From assembly GCF_017305915.1 (NCBI RefSeq), contig NZ_JAFKJN010000030.1, positions 62,001 to 126,000 of the forward strand: 64,000 bases of DNA, read 5' to 3'. This document shows, piece after piece, positions 7,794-16,113 of the stretch. Positions within the stretch are counted from its first letter, which is position 1, and every line of letters begins with the position of its first letter. The notes under the pieces were generated by a model, which saw only the letters and a list, made by a program, of their open reading frames with translations, was not told the origin of the DNA and searched no databases. The DNA is from Reyranella sp. (GTDB lineage: Bacteria; Pseudomonadota; Alphaproteobacteria; Reyranellales; Reyranellaceae). A program made the translations under genes and the position numbers.

Positions 7794-9248
7794 ATGACCA
7801 CCACCCTCGCGTTGCTGCCGCTCCTGCTGGTTCTGGGGCTTTTGGCGTCGGGCCGCACCGGCGCGCTGATGGCCGGATTGGCGGGCCTTCTGGCCACTTT
7901 TGCCGTCTCCGCCCTGCTCATTTGGCCGCAGGGGCCGGCCGCCGTGGCGGCGCTGTGGCAGCGCGAGGTGCCGGCCGGCGCGTGGCTCGCCTGGCAGGTG
8001 ATCGCGATCATCGCCGCCGGCATGTTCTTCCATCGCTGCACGCTCGCGCGCGCCGCGGCGGCAGGGGCCGAGACGCATCCGGCGACCCCGCGGCGGCTGT
8101 GGTCGGTCTGCTTCCTGCTCGCCCCCTTCGCCGAGGCGGTGACCGGCTTCGGCGTCGGCTACATCATCGCGCTGGCGGCGCTGAGGCGCCTCGGCCTCGG
8201 CGGCCTGTCGGCGCTGCTGCTCGGGCTCTACAGCCAGTCGCTGGTGCCGTGGGGCGCGCTCGCCACCGGCACCACCGTCGGCGCCACGCTCGCGGGCTTC
8301 ACGCCCAACCAGCTCGGGCTGGGTTCGGCCCTGCTGCAGGTGCCGATCCACGTCTTCTACCTGCTGCTCTACTGGCGCTTCGCGCGGCAGGCCGGCGTCG
8401 CGGTGCCGACGGCGCAGAAGATCGACGACATCGCCTGGACGGCGCTGCTGCTCGGCCTGGTCTGGCTCGCCAACCGCCACACCGACGTCGAGATCGCCGG
8501 CGCCGCGCCGCTCGCCGTGCTGCTGGCGCTGCGCTTCTGGCGCGACGAGCGGCCCGACCTCGGGCATCTCAAGGCCGCGCTCCATCGCAATGCGCCCTAC
8601 GTCGCGCTGACGATCGCGCTCTGCGCCACGCGGCTGGTGCCGCCGCTGCGCAACCTGCTGAAGCCGCTGTGGGCGCTCAAGCCCTACGACAACCAGCCGG
8701 CCTTCGCGCCGCTCTATGCGCCGGGCTTCTGGCTCGTCTCGATCGGGATCGTCGTGCTGGTGACGGCGCGCGCGCCGATCGGCCGCGCCGTCGCCGACAC
8801 CGCGCGCGGCGCCTGGCGATCGTGCACCGTCACCCTGCTGTTCGTGGTCATGGCCGAGCTCTATGTCGGCTCGGGCATGGCGCAGCAGATCGCCGAGGCG
8901 ATGCGCGCCGCCGCCGGCCGCACCGCGGCGCTCGGCGTGCCGCTGTTCGCGGGCGTCGGCGGCTTCCTGACCGGCGGCGGCTCTGCCGGCAACGCCATGC
9001 TGATGCCGATGGTGACGGCGCTCGCCAAGGCCGTCGCGGTCGATACCGGCTGGGTGGCGGCGGTGCAGAACAGCGTCTGCACCAACCTCACCATGCTGTC
9101 GCCGATCCGCGTCTCGATGGGCGTCGGGCTGCTGGCGCACGCAGTCTCCGATTCGGAGCTCTACCGCCGCGCCTGGCCGCTCGCCGTGCCGCCGCTGATC
9201 GTCGGAGTCGCAGCCATCGCCCTGCTGCTCTATGCTCCGCCCCTCTGA
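7794..9248 (+). CDS. Lactate-permease-family (LctP/LldP) transporter
   Basis: 484 residues with about twelve hydrophobic segments. The family signatures are FAEAVTGFGVG at about residues 113-123 and GVGGFLTGGGSAGNAM in the second half, which match glycolate/lactate permeases (PF02652). These import 2-hydroxymonocarboxylates with protons at the inner membrane. The protein is somewhat shorter than the roughly 550 residues of E. coli LldP. It lies 14 bases upstream of a 3-hydroxyisobutyrate-dehydrogenase-type gene, so the two may handle a related hydroxy acid. Confidence 0.8.
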   Translation: MTTTLALLPLLLVLGLLASGRTGALMAGLAGLLATFAVSALLIWPQGPAAVAALWQREVPAGAWLAWQVIAIIAAGMFFHRCTLARAAAAGAETHPATPRRLWSVCFLLAPFAEAVTGFGVGYIIALAALRRLGLGGLSALLLGLYSQSLVPWGALATGTTVGATLAGFTPNQLGLGSALLQVPIHVFYLLLYWRFARQAGVAVPTAQKIDDIAWTALLLGLVWLANRHTDVEIAGAAPLAVLLALRFWRDERPDLGHLKAALHRNAPYVALTIALCATRLVPPLRNLLKPLWALKPYDNQPAFAPLYAPGFWLVSIGIVVLVTARAPIGRAVADTARGAWRSCTVTLLFVVMAELYVGSGMAQQIAEAMRAAAGRTAALGVPLFAGVGGFLTGGGSAGNAMLMPMVTALAKAVAVDTGWVAAVQNSVCTNLTMLSPIRVSMGVGLLAHAVSDSELYRRAWPLAVPPLIVGVAAIALLLYAPPL

Positions 9249-9262
9249 ATTTGGAGGACATG

Positions 9263-10132
9263 ATGGCCAAGGTGGCGTTTCTGGGGTTGGGCGTGATGGG
9301 CTTTCCGATGGCGGGGCATCTCGCCGCCAAGGGCCACGACGTGACCGTCTACAACCGCACCTTTGCGAAGGCCGAGGCCTGGACCCAGAAGCACAAGGGC
9401 AAGGCCGCCAGGACGCCGAAGGAAGCGGCCCAAGGCCAGGAGATCGTGTTCTGTTGCGTCGGCGACGACAACCACCTGAGGGACGTCGTGCTGGGCGAAA
9501 ACGGCGCCTTCGCCGGCATGGGCAAGGGCTCGATCTTCTACGACAACACCACCGCCTCGGCCGACATCGCGCGCGAGTTCCACGGGCTCGGCAAGAAGAT
9601 CGGCGTCGACTTCATCGACGCCCCCGTCTCGGGCGGCCAGGCCGGCGCGGAGAACGGCCAGCTCACGGTGATGTGCGGCGGCGAGCAGGCTCCGTTCGAC
9701 AAGGCCAACCCGGTCGCCATGTCCTACGCCAAGGCGATCACCCTGATCGGCCCGCCGGGCTCGGGCCAGATCACCAAGATGATGAACCAGATGTGCATCG
9801 CCGGCCTCGTCCAGACTCTTTCCGAGGCGCTCAACCTTGGCCAGCGCGCCGGCCTCGACATGGACAAGGTGATGGCGGCGATCTCCAAGGGCGCGGCGCA
9901 GAGCTGGCAGATGGACAATCGCTGGCAGAACATGGTCAACGGCAAGTTCGACTACGGCTTCGCCGTCGACTGGATGCGCAAGGACCTCGGCATCGCCATG
10001 GCCGAGGGCAAGCGCTGGAAGGCGCAGATGCCGGTGGTCGCGCTGGTCGACCAGTTCTACCAGCGTGTCCAGGAGCGAGGCGGCGGCCGCTGGGACACGT
10101 CGAGCCTGATCCAGCCGCTGCAGAAGCCGTAA
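9263..10132 (+). CDS. NAD(P)-dependent beta-hydroxyacid dehydrogenase (3-hydroxyisobutyrate dehydrogenase family)
   Basis: 289 residues. The Rossmann motif FLGLGVMGFPMAGHLA lies at the N-terminus. The substrate signature VDFIDAPVSGGQAGAENGQL is at about residues 113-132. The catalytic lysine region is GSGQITKMMNQM. This family oxidises 3-hydroxyisobutyrate, tartronate semialdehyde or related beta-hydroxyacids. There are tandem ATGs at 9260 and 9263. GGAGG at 9253-9257 is better spaced for the second. It sits between the permease and a GST gene, with short gaps suggesting one operon. Confidence 0.85.
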   Translation: MAKVAFLGLGVMGFPMAGHLAAKGHDVTVYNRTFAKAEAWTQKHKGKAARTPKEAAQGQEIVFCCVGDDNHLRDVVLGENGAFAGMGKGSIFYDNTTASADIAREFHGLGKKIGVDFIDAPVSGGQAGAENGQLTVMCGGEQAPFDKANPVAMSYAKAITLIGPPGSGQITKMMNQMCIAGLVQTLSEALNLGQRAGLDMDKVMAAISKGAAQSWQMDNRWQNMVNGKFDYGFAVDWMRKDLGIAMAEGKRWKAQMPVVALVDQFYQRVQERGGGRWDTSSLIQPLQKP

Positions 10133-10135
10133 GCG

Positions 10136-10768
10136 ATGGCCGGCTACAAGCTCTGGGGCCGCGCCGGCTGGGGTTCGACGCTGGTGGAGGCGCAGCTCGT
10201 CTGGTACGGGCTGCCCTTCACCTTCGAAGCGGTCGGCGACCTGTTCAAGGAACCCGACGCCAAGGCCAAGCTCGAGAAGGTCAATCCGCTCGCCCAGGTG
10301 CCGACCCTGATCCTGCCCGACGGCCAGGTGATGAGCGAGAGCGCCGCCATCACGCTGCTGCTCGCCGACATCGCCGGCACCGATTCGCTGGTGCCGGCGC
10401 CGGGCGCGCCGGAGCGGGCGGCGTTCCTGCGCTGGCTCGTGTTCATCGTCGCCAACATCTATCCGACCTTCACCTACGCCGACGATCCCTCGCGCTTCGT
10501 CTCGGTCAATGCGGCGCGCGACCCGTTCCGCGCCGCCACCGACGCCTACGCCCAGCGGCTGTGGAAGCAGGTCGAGAGCCAGGCGCGAGCGCCATGGTTC
10601 CTCGCTGATCGCTTCTCGGCACTCGACATCTACCTCTCGGTAATGACCCGCTGGCGGCCCAAGCGCGGCTGGTTCGAGACCGAGACGCCCCGGCTGTTCG
10701 CGATCGCACGCCGGGCCGACGCGAAGCCCGAGCTGGCCGAGGTCTGGAAGCGCAACTGGCCGACATGA
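10136..10768 (+). CDS. Glutathione S-transferase family protein
   Basis: 210 residues with a thioredoxin-like N-terminal half. NPLAQVPTLILPDGQVMSES contains the cis-proline and the E-S pair that binds the glutathione gamma-glutamyl group. A helical C-terminal half follows, with SALDIYLSVMTRW as the N-capping region. The N-terminus, LWGRAGWGSTLVE, has Ser near the usual catalytic position. It may act in detoxification or in isomerisation of pathway intermediates. It starts 3 bases after the dehydrogenase and overlaps the racemase-like gene by 4 bases. Confidence 0.85.
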   Translation: MAGYKLWGRAGWGSTLVEAQLVWYGLPFTFEAVGDLFKEPDAKAKLEKVNPLAQVPTLILPDGQVMSESAAITLLLADIAGTDSLVPAPGAPERAAFLRWLVFIVANIYPTFTYADDPSRFVSVNAARDPFRAATDAYAQRLWKQVESQARAPWFLADRFSALDIYLSVMTRWRPKRGWFETETPRLFAIARRADAKPELAEVWKRNWPT

Positions 10769-11442
10769 GCGCCGTCGGCATCGTCGGCGGCCTGGGCGTC
10801 GGCGCCACCGTCCATTACTACGAGAAGATCGCCGCGGCCTGCAAAGCCCGCGGCGTCGTGCCCGACCTGGTGATCGCGCACGCCGACGTCGACCACGGGC
10901 AGCAGCTGATCCGCGACGGAAAGCTCGGCGCGCTGGCGAAGTATCTTGCCGGCTTCATCGAGCGCCTGGCGCGGGCCGGCGCCGAGACCGCCGTGCTGCC
11001 GGCGGTGACGCCGCACCTCTGCATCCGGGAACTCTCCCCGCTGCTGCCGATCCCGCTGCTCAACATCGTCGAGATCCTGGCGGCCGAGCTGGTGCGACGA
11101 CGGATCAAGCGCGTGGCGCTGATGGGCTCGATCTTCACCGTGCAAGGCAGCCTGTGGGGCCAGCTCGCCGGCATCGAGATCGCCAAGCCGCAGCCCGACG
11201 AGATCGCCTTCATCGGAGCCGCCTACCAGCGCATCCTCGACGGCAGGACCGAACCCGGCGACGCCGACGGCTTGCGCCGCATCGCAACCGAACTGCGTGA
11301 GCGCGATGGCGCCGAGACCATCCTGCTGGCCGGCACCGACCTTGCGGTGATGTTCGACGAGGCGAGCGCGGGCTTTCCCTGCCTCGACGTGGCGCGCCTG
11401 CACATCGACGCGATCGTGGAGACGCTGGCCCGTCCTACTTGA
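10765..11442 (+). CDS. Aspartate/glutamate-racemase-fold protein lacking both catalytic cysteines
   Basis: 225 residues starting MSAVGIVGGLGVGATVHYYE, clearly the Asp/Glu racemase fold. In active racemases the first Cys lies in a phrase like CTNTMH or CNTAH. Here the segment is VLPAVTPHLC, with Pro-Ala in place of Cys. The second Cys, normally GCTE, is here LLAGTDLAV, with Gly in its place. The threonines that follow are kept. Either it uses another chemistry or it binds ligand without racemising. It overlaps the GST gene by ATGA and converges with the hydrolase gene by 8 bases. Confidence 0.75.
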   Translation: MSAVGIVGGLGVGATVHYYEKIAAACKARGVVPDLVIAHADVDHGQQLIRDGKLGALAKYLAGFIERLARAGAETAVLPAVTPHLCIRELSPLLPIPLLNIVEILAAELVRRRIKRVALMGSIFTVQGSLWGQLAGIEIAKPQPDEIAFIGAAYQRILDGRTEPGDADGLRRIATELRERDGAETILLAGTDLAVMFDEASAGFPCLDVARLHIDAIVETLARPT

Positions 11443-12556
11443 GATCGAAGTTCTCGGCCGCCACCGAGCACACCCGCCCGACCTTCAGGCGGCAGTAGGC
11501 CAGCGCCTTGGCACGCGCCTCCTCGAGCGTCCATTCGCCCCACTGCCAGTAGACGCCGCCGTTGGGGCCGAGCGTCAGGACCTTCTCCGTCGGCATGCGC
11601 ATGTACTGCTCGACGCTGTCGCGATCGGCCGGTGACAGGCGCGCGAGCAGCGGACCGAACGGCGCGGCGTCCCAGGTCGGCAGGCCATTCGTCCGCAGGA
11701 AGCGATCGAGTTCCGGGAGAAGCAGCTGACGTCCGCCCGACGCGAAGAACATCGCGTGCCCGTCCTGCCCGAACGGCGGCAGCATGACCAGGTCCGCCCG
11801 GCCGCCGCCGGCGGTGAATGCCGCGTGCAGGCGCCTGGCCAGCGCCGGGCCGAACCAGCTGTCGTTCTCGCTGTAGAGCCAGAGCGTCGGCATGCGCGCC
11901 GTTGCGCCGAAGCGGCCGAAGTTGCGCACGAGGTCGGCCTCGTAGGGCGCGCATTCCGGGTCGGGCTCGGAGGGCAGCCGCAGCCGGCGCCGGGCAAGGC
12001 CGCCCGACACATTGACCGCGGCGGCCAGGTGCACGGACGGTCGCGCCGCCAGCGCCATCGTCGCCGCGCCGCCGGACGAGTGGCCGATCGCCAGGACACG
12101 GCTCATGTCCGCGTCCGGCCGCCGCGCGATGGCGCGCAAGGCAGCCTCCAGGTCGTCGGCGTGGCCTTCGAGGTAATGGCCGACATTGGGCTTGGCACAG
12201 GTCCCGGCGTCGTCCTCGATCGTGCCGTCCGAATTGCCATAGCCGCGGCGCATGACGCCAACCGCGAGCCAGCCGCGATGGGCCAGATCGTGGGTCCACT
12301 GACGGACCCAGCCGAGCGTCACGGGGCCGGCTGTGCCGAAGCTGGCGCCGTGCGTGATCAGCGCGACGGGCCGCCGGTCCTGGCCGGCCTGACGCACCAC
12401 AAGCGTCTCGAGCGCATAGGTTCTGCCGCCGATCTGGACCGGCAGCCGAATCGGCTGCTCGACGGCCGGCTGGGCGTGGAGTCGGTGCGGCGCGAGCTGA
12501 GACGCGACAAGCACGGCTGCGGCCGCAGCGACCTTGCGAAGGAAGACGCCGCTCAC
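11435..12556 (-). CDS. Secreted alpha/beta-hydrolase
   Basis: 373 residues beginning at a GTG at 12556 with a signal peptide ending near LHAQP. The fold is an alpha/beta hydrolase. LITHGASFG is the oxyanion-hole strand, GHSSGGAATMALAA at about residue 170 carries the nucleophile Ser, and GQDGHAMFF near residue 280 carries the His. CAKPNVGHYLEGHADDLEAA resembles dienelactone-hydrolase or peptidase relatives. The C-terminal segment after the His adds about 90 residues with Trp-rich QWGEWTLEEARAKA. It is probably a periplasmic esterase or peptidase of unknown substrate. Confidence 0.75.
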   Translation of the reverse strand: MSGVFLRKVAAAAAVLVASQLAPHRLHAQPAVEQPIRLPVQIGGRTYALETLVVRQAGQDRRPVALITHGASFGTAGPVTLGWVRQWTHDLAHRGWLAVGVMRRGYGNSDGTIEDDAGTCAKPNVGHYLEGHADDLEAALRAIARRPDADMSRVLAIGHSSGGAATMALAARPSVHLAAAVNVSGGLARRRLRLPSEPDPECAPYEADLVRNFGRFGATARMPTLWLYSENDSWFGPALARRLHAAFTAGGGRADLVMLPPFGQDGHAMFFASGGRQLLLPELDRFLRTNGLPTWDAAPFGPLLARLSPADRDSVEQYMRMPTEKVLTLGPNGGVYWQWGEWTLEEARAKALAYCRLKVGRVCSVAAENFDLK

Positions 12557-12581
12557 GTCCCGGATCGTATCACGCCGCCCT

Positions 12582-13067
12582 TCACAGTTGGCGGGCCATG
12601 AGAATCTCGTCGCGATAGCGGCCGTCGATCTTGGCTCTGCGCGACTGCACGCCTTCGACGACGAAGCCCATCCCGGCGTAGAGCCGCTGGGCGCGTTCGT
12701 TGCCCGCGAAGACGGCGAGCTCGACCCGCTCGAGGCCGCAGGCGCGCGACGCCTCCAGCGCCGCCGACATGAGCTCAGTCCCCAGGCCGCGGCTCCGCCG
12801 ATCCGGCAGCAATCCCATGCCGAGCGTGCCGACATGGGCGAAGATCGGCCGCGGCACCGGCACGACATCGCACCAGCCGACGATCGTTCCGCCGTCGACC
12901 GCCACCAGGAAGGGATGTCCCTTCTCGATCAGGGAGGTCCAGAAGCCGCGGCTCTGCTCCAGCGGCGGCGCGTCGAGAAAGCCGATATAGGCGCGCTCCC
13001 GCGCCACCACGCCGATGCAATGCCACGCGCCCTCGATGTCGGCGAGGCCGCCAGCCCTGACCGGCAT
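12582..13067 (-). CDS. GNAT family N-acetyltransferase
   Basis: 161 residues from the ATG at 13067. The acetyl-CoA loop is DRRSRGLGTELMSAALEAS, a Q/RxxGxG/A variant, and is followed by VFAGNERAQRLYAGMGF, the usual final helix and strand. The family transfers acetyl groups to amines, and the substrate is not evident. It lies between the ACT-domain gene and the hydrolase, all on the minus strand with gaps below 30 bases, so they are probably co-transcribed. Confidence 0.85.
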   Translation of the reverse strand: MPVRAGGLADIEGAWHCIGVVARERAYIGFLDAPPLEQSRGFWTSLIEKGHPFLVAVDGGTIVGWCDVVPVPRPIFAHVGTLGMGLLPDRRSRGLGTELMSAALEASRACGLERVELAVFAGNERAQRLYAGMGFVVEGVQSRRAKIDGRYRDEILMARQL

Positions 13068-13074
13068 CGCTAGA

Positions 13075-13329
13075 CTAGAAGACCGCGCGCACGCCGACGA
13101 TCTGGCCGAGCGAGCGGCCGACATGCTCGGCGGTGTCGTCCGCGAGGCCTTCGACCTCGATCTCGACCGAGAGCGCATCGTCGATCGCCTGGGCGAAGAC
13201 GCGCGCCGGCACGAGGCCGCGCTTGGCCAGCAGCTCGAGCGCGCGCGGCAGCACGGCCGGCTCGACGTCGGCCTCGAAACAGTATCGGACGGTGGAGGAG
13301 TTGCGCTTAAGCGCCAGGACGGACGACAT
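13075..13329 (-). CDS. Small ACT-domain-like protein
   Basis: 84 residues from the ATG at 13329, after AAGGAATCTGTCC. The strand-helix-strand pattern RYCFEADVEPAVLPRALELL, then GLVPARVFAQ and ALSVEIEVEG, resembles the small regulatory subunit of acetolactate synthase (IlvM type). ACT domains bind amino acids and regulate partner enzymes. No biosynthetic enzyme is adjacent, so a partner is unknown. A 9-bp-stem hairpin at 13367-13387 lies in its presumptive leader. Confidence 0.6.
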   Translation of the reverse strand: MSSVLALKRNSSTVRYCFEADVEPAVLPRALELLAKRGLVPARVFAQAIDDALSVEIEVEGLADDTAEHVGRSLGQIVGVRAVF

Positions 13330-13366
13330 GGACAGATTCCTTGGCTGTGAGACGAATAGCGACAGG

Positions 13367-13387
13367 CCGATCTGCAGCGCAGATCGG
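13367..13387. promoter_or_regulatory. Perfect inverted repeat between divergent ACT and lactonase genes
   Basis: CCGATCTGC and GCAGATCGG are exact complements separated by AGC. The site lies 38 bases upstream of the ACT gene and about 110 bases upstream of the metallo-hydrolase. It could be an operator or a hairpin in the ACT-gene leader. No U-run follows, so it is not a simple terminator. Confidence 0.5.
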
Positions 13388-13500
13388 GGTGCTAATTCGC
13401 CGGGCAAGGAGGTCCATGCGGGCCATCGACGCCACTATAGCGCCGAGGCTCCGCCGCTTGCTACCCTCTCGGCAACGACCCCCGAGGGAAGGAAACAAAG

Positions 13501-14316
13501 ATGCGTTCGACGCCGGTCTACGAGGTACATGCGGTCAAATACGCCCACCTGCCGCGCAAGGCTTGGGAAGTCCAGATCACGCCCGACCCGCACGACGCCG
13601 ACTTCCCGATGGACTATTTCGTGTGGGTCGCGATCCCGCTCGACGAGAGCGGCCACCGGATGCTGGGCGGCAAGCCGATCGTGATCGACACCGGCTTCAA
13701 CGCCCAGGTCGGCAAGAAGCGCGGCCGCGAGGTCAAGACCAACCCGGCCGACCTGCTCGAGCATCTCGGCGTCGACGCCAAGGAGGTCGAGGACGTCATC
13801 ATCACCCACCTGCACTACGACCATGTCGGCAACTGGGACCGCTTCCCGAAGGCGCGCTTCCACCTTCAGGACAAGGAGATGCAGTTCGCCACCGGCCGGC
13901 ACATGTGCCACGGCACCTTCCGCCACGCCTTCGAGATCGAGGACATCGTCGGCATGGTGCGCGCGGTCTACGGCAAGCGCGTGGTGTTCCACGACGGCGA
14001 CGAGGAGGTCGCACCCGGCATCTCGGTGCACCTGATCGGCGGCCACACCATGGGCATCCAGTCGGTGCGGGTGATGACGCGCAACGGCTGGCTGGTGCTA
14101 GCCTCGGACGCCTCGCACTATTTCTGGGGCATCCGCGAGAGCAAGCTGTTCTCGATCGTCTTCTCCGTCGCCGACATGCTGGCAGGCTACGACAAGCTGA
14201 AGAAGCTCGCCGACGGCAATGTCGACATGGTGGTTCCCGGCCACGACGCCGAGGTCATGAAGAAGTACCCGGCCTCGCGGGCCGGACTGGAAGGGGTCTG
14301 CGTGCGGCTCGACTGA
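13501..14316 (+). CDS. N-acyl-homoserine-lactonase-type metallo-beta-lactamase-fold hydrolase
   Basis: 271 residues. The zinc motif THLHYDHVGN (HxHxDH) is at about residues 101-110. The later ligands are in GGHTMGIQS, SDASHYFW and VPGHDAEV. The arrangement with an N-terminal VYEVHAVKYA strand matches the AttM/AiiA lactonase group, which opens the lactone ring of acyl-homoserine lactones. Many such enzymes instead hydrolyse other lactones or esters. No signal peptide is seen. A purine-rich ribosome site (GAGGGAAGGAAAC) precedes the ATG. Confidence 0.8.
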   Translation: MRSTPVYEVHAVKYAHLPRKAWEVQITPDPHDADFPMDYFVWVAIPLDESGHRMLGGKPIVIDTGFNAQVGKKRGREVKTNPADLLEHLGVDAKEVEDVIITHLHYDHVGNWDRFPKARFHLQDKEMQFATGRHMCHGTFRHAFEIEDIVGMVRAVYGKRVVFHDGDEEVAPGISVHLIGGHTMGIQSVRVMTRNGWLVLASDASHYFWGIRESKLFSIVFSVADMLAGYDKLKKLADGNVDMVVPGHDAEVMKKYPASRAGLEGVCVRLD

Positions 14317-14397
14317 GCCCGGACAATTTGCAGTCTCGCGTCCGGCGCGTCCGGGCCGTCCGGAAGCGTCCGGCCCGAGGGGGTGGGGCGGATTCCC

Positions 14398-14442
14398 GGA
14401 TTCGCGGCTGAAACCCTTATGCCATCGGCATCGGACGCGTCC
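14398..14442. repeat. Intergenic palindromic element, copy A
   Basis: A 45-base core between convergent genes starts GGATTCGCGG and contains the hairpin ATGCC-ATC-GGCAT (14419-14431). A second copy lies at 27538-27582, also between convergent genes, with the outer pair changed to G-C. The flanks here are rich in CGTCCGG repeats. It probably acts as a bidirectional terminator or is a REP-type element. Confidence 0.6.
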
Positions 14443-14512
14443 GGCCCCGGCCCGGATTCGGCGTGAAATCCGGCGAAGCCGGTCAGCCGCCCGTCAGGGC
14501 ACGCACGCACGC

Positions 14513-16075
14513 CTACTTCTTCTCGACGTTCCACAGCGCCAGCTCGGGCACGGCGAGCAGGCCGTCGATGTTGCTGCGCAACGCGGTCGGCACGGTGAAC
14601 TGGCCGAGCGGCGCGAAGGTCGGATAGGCGCCCGACAGCCGTACCGAGACCTGCTCGGCGATCGCCTTCTGCTTGGCCGGGTCGGTCTCCTTGGCGTAGG
14701 CGTCGCGCAGCTTCTCGATGCCCTCGTCGCACGGCCAGCCGAAGGTCGCCTTGTCGCACGCGGCGTTGATGAACGCCGCCGACACCGGGTTCATGACGTC
14801 GGGCGAGCCCCACGAGGTGAAGTAGACGCTCCAGCCGCCCTGCGCGAGCGGCTCCTTCTTGGCACGGCGCGCGACCAGCGTCTGCCAGTCCATCGCCTGC
14901 AGGTCGACCTTGAAACCAGCGGCCTCGAGCTGCGGCTTGGCGACGGTGGCGAGCTGGTTGTGGCCGGCGATGTCGGTCTGGTGCAGCAGCACGACCGGCG
15001 TGCCGTCGTAGCCCGCCTCCTTCAGGAGCTCCTTGGCCCTGGCGACGTTGCCCGAGACCTTGTCGTCCCAGCCCTTGGTGGTGGCGAGCGGCGAGCCGCA
15101 GGGGAACAGCGACTTGCACATCGAGTAGTAGTCGGCAGCGCCGACATTGGCCTCGAGGAACGGCTTCTGGTCGAGGGCGTAGAGCACCGCCTCGCGGATC
15201 TTGGGGTTGTCGAACGGCTTGTGCAGCACGTTGAAGCGCAGCTCGTACTGGCGGCCCGCCTTGTTGACCACCATGACCTTGACGTTCCTGTCCTTCTGCA
15301 GGAGCGGCAGCAGGTCGGGCGGCACGTTCTCGACCATGTCGATCTCGCCGTTGAGCAGCGCGCTCACCTGGGTCTGCTGGTCGGGGATGGTGACCCATTC
15401 GACGCGGTCGACCTTGACCACCTTGCCGCCGCTGAGGCCGTTGGCGGGCTCGCTGCGCGGCTTGTACCTGGTGTTCTTGACGAACACCGCCTTCTCGCCC
15501 GGCTTCCATTCGTCCTTCTTGAAGATGAACGGGCCGGAGCCGGTGTAGTCGGTGATCTGCGTGTTGGGATCGGTGTCGGCGATGCGCTTGGGCATCATGA
15601 AGGGGATGTTGGCCGACGGCTTGGCGAGCGAATCGAGCACCAGGCCGTACGGCTCCTTCAGCACCATCTTGATCGTCCTGGCGTCGGGGGCGCCGAGCTC
15701 GGCGACCACGCTCATCAGCTTCTGGCCCATCGAATCCTTGGCCGCCCAGCGCTTGATCGAGGCGACGCAGTCCTCAGCCGCGACCGGCTTGCCGTCGTGC
15801 CATTCGAGGCCGTCGCGCAGGGTGAAGGTCCAGATGAGCTTGTCCGGCGAGACCTCCCACTTGTCGACCATCTGCGGCTTGGGCTGGAGCTGGTCGTCGA
15901 CCGAAAACAGCGTGTCGTAGACCATGTTGCCGTAATGCGTGCTGATCAGCGCCGTGGTCCAGATCGGATCGACGATCTTGAGATCGGAGTGCAGCGACAC
16001 CTTGAGCACGGTCTCGGCGCTGGCGGGCGCGGCCAGCGCCAGCGCGGCAGCGATCGTGCAAACGAAACGACGCAT
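14513..16075 (-). CDS. ABC transporter substrate-binding protein, peptide/opine type (SBP_bac_5)
   Basis: 520 residues with a signal peptide (MRRFVCTIAAALALAAPASA). The family 5 signature is in WTFTLRDGLEWHDGKPVAAE at about residues 80-100, and STHYGNMVYDTLF precedes it. These periplasmic proteins deliver oligopeptides, nickel or glycosidic compounds to Dpp/Opp-type permeases. No permease or ATPase gene is adjacent, so this is an orphan here. The start at 16075 follows GAAGGGAGACTTCC, and a longer upstream frame has no ribosome site. Confidence 0.9.
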   Translation of the reverse strand: MRRFVCTIAAALALAAPASAETVLKVSLHSDLKIVDPIWTTALISTHYGNMVYDTLFSVDDQLQPKPQMVDKWEVSPDKLIWTFTLRDGLEWHDGKPVAAEDCVASIKRWAAKDSMGQKLMSVVAELGAPDARTIKMVLKEPYGLVLDSLAKPSANIPFMMPKRIADTDPNTQITDYTGSGPFIFKKDEWKPGEKAVFVKNTRYKPRSEPANGLSGGKVVKVDRVEWVTIPDQQTQVSALLNGEIDMVENVPPDLLPLLQKDRNVKVMVVNKAGRQYELRFNVLHKPFDNPKIREAVLYALDQKPFLEANVGAADYYSMCKSLFPCGSPLATTKGWDDKVSGNVARAKELLKEAGYDGTPVVLLHQTDIAGHNQLATVAKPQLEAAGFKVDLQAMDWQTLVARRAKKEPLAQGGWSVYFTSWGSPDVMNPVSAAFINAACDKATFGWPCDEGIEKLRDAYAKETDPAKQKAIAEQVSVRLSGAYPTFAPLGQFTVPTALRSNIDGLLAVPELALWNVEKK

Positions 16076-16113
16076 GGAAGTCTCCCTTCGCAACCGGGAG
16101 CGATACTAGCCGC

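Noticed and set aside
7764..9140. A 458-codon open frame antisense to the lactate-permease-family gene
   Set aside because: Its protein is a monotonous Arg/His/Gly/Asp string, the usual mirror of GC-rich coding sequence, with no ribosome site.
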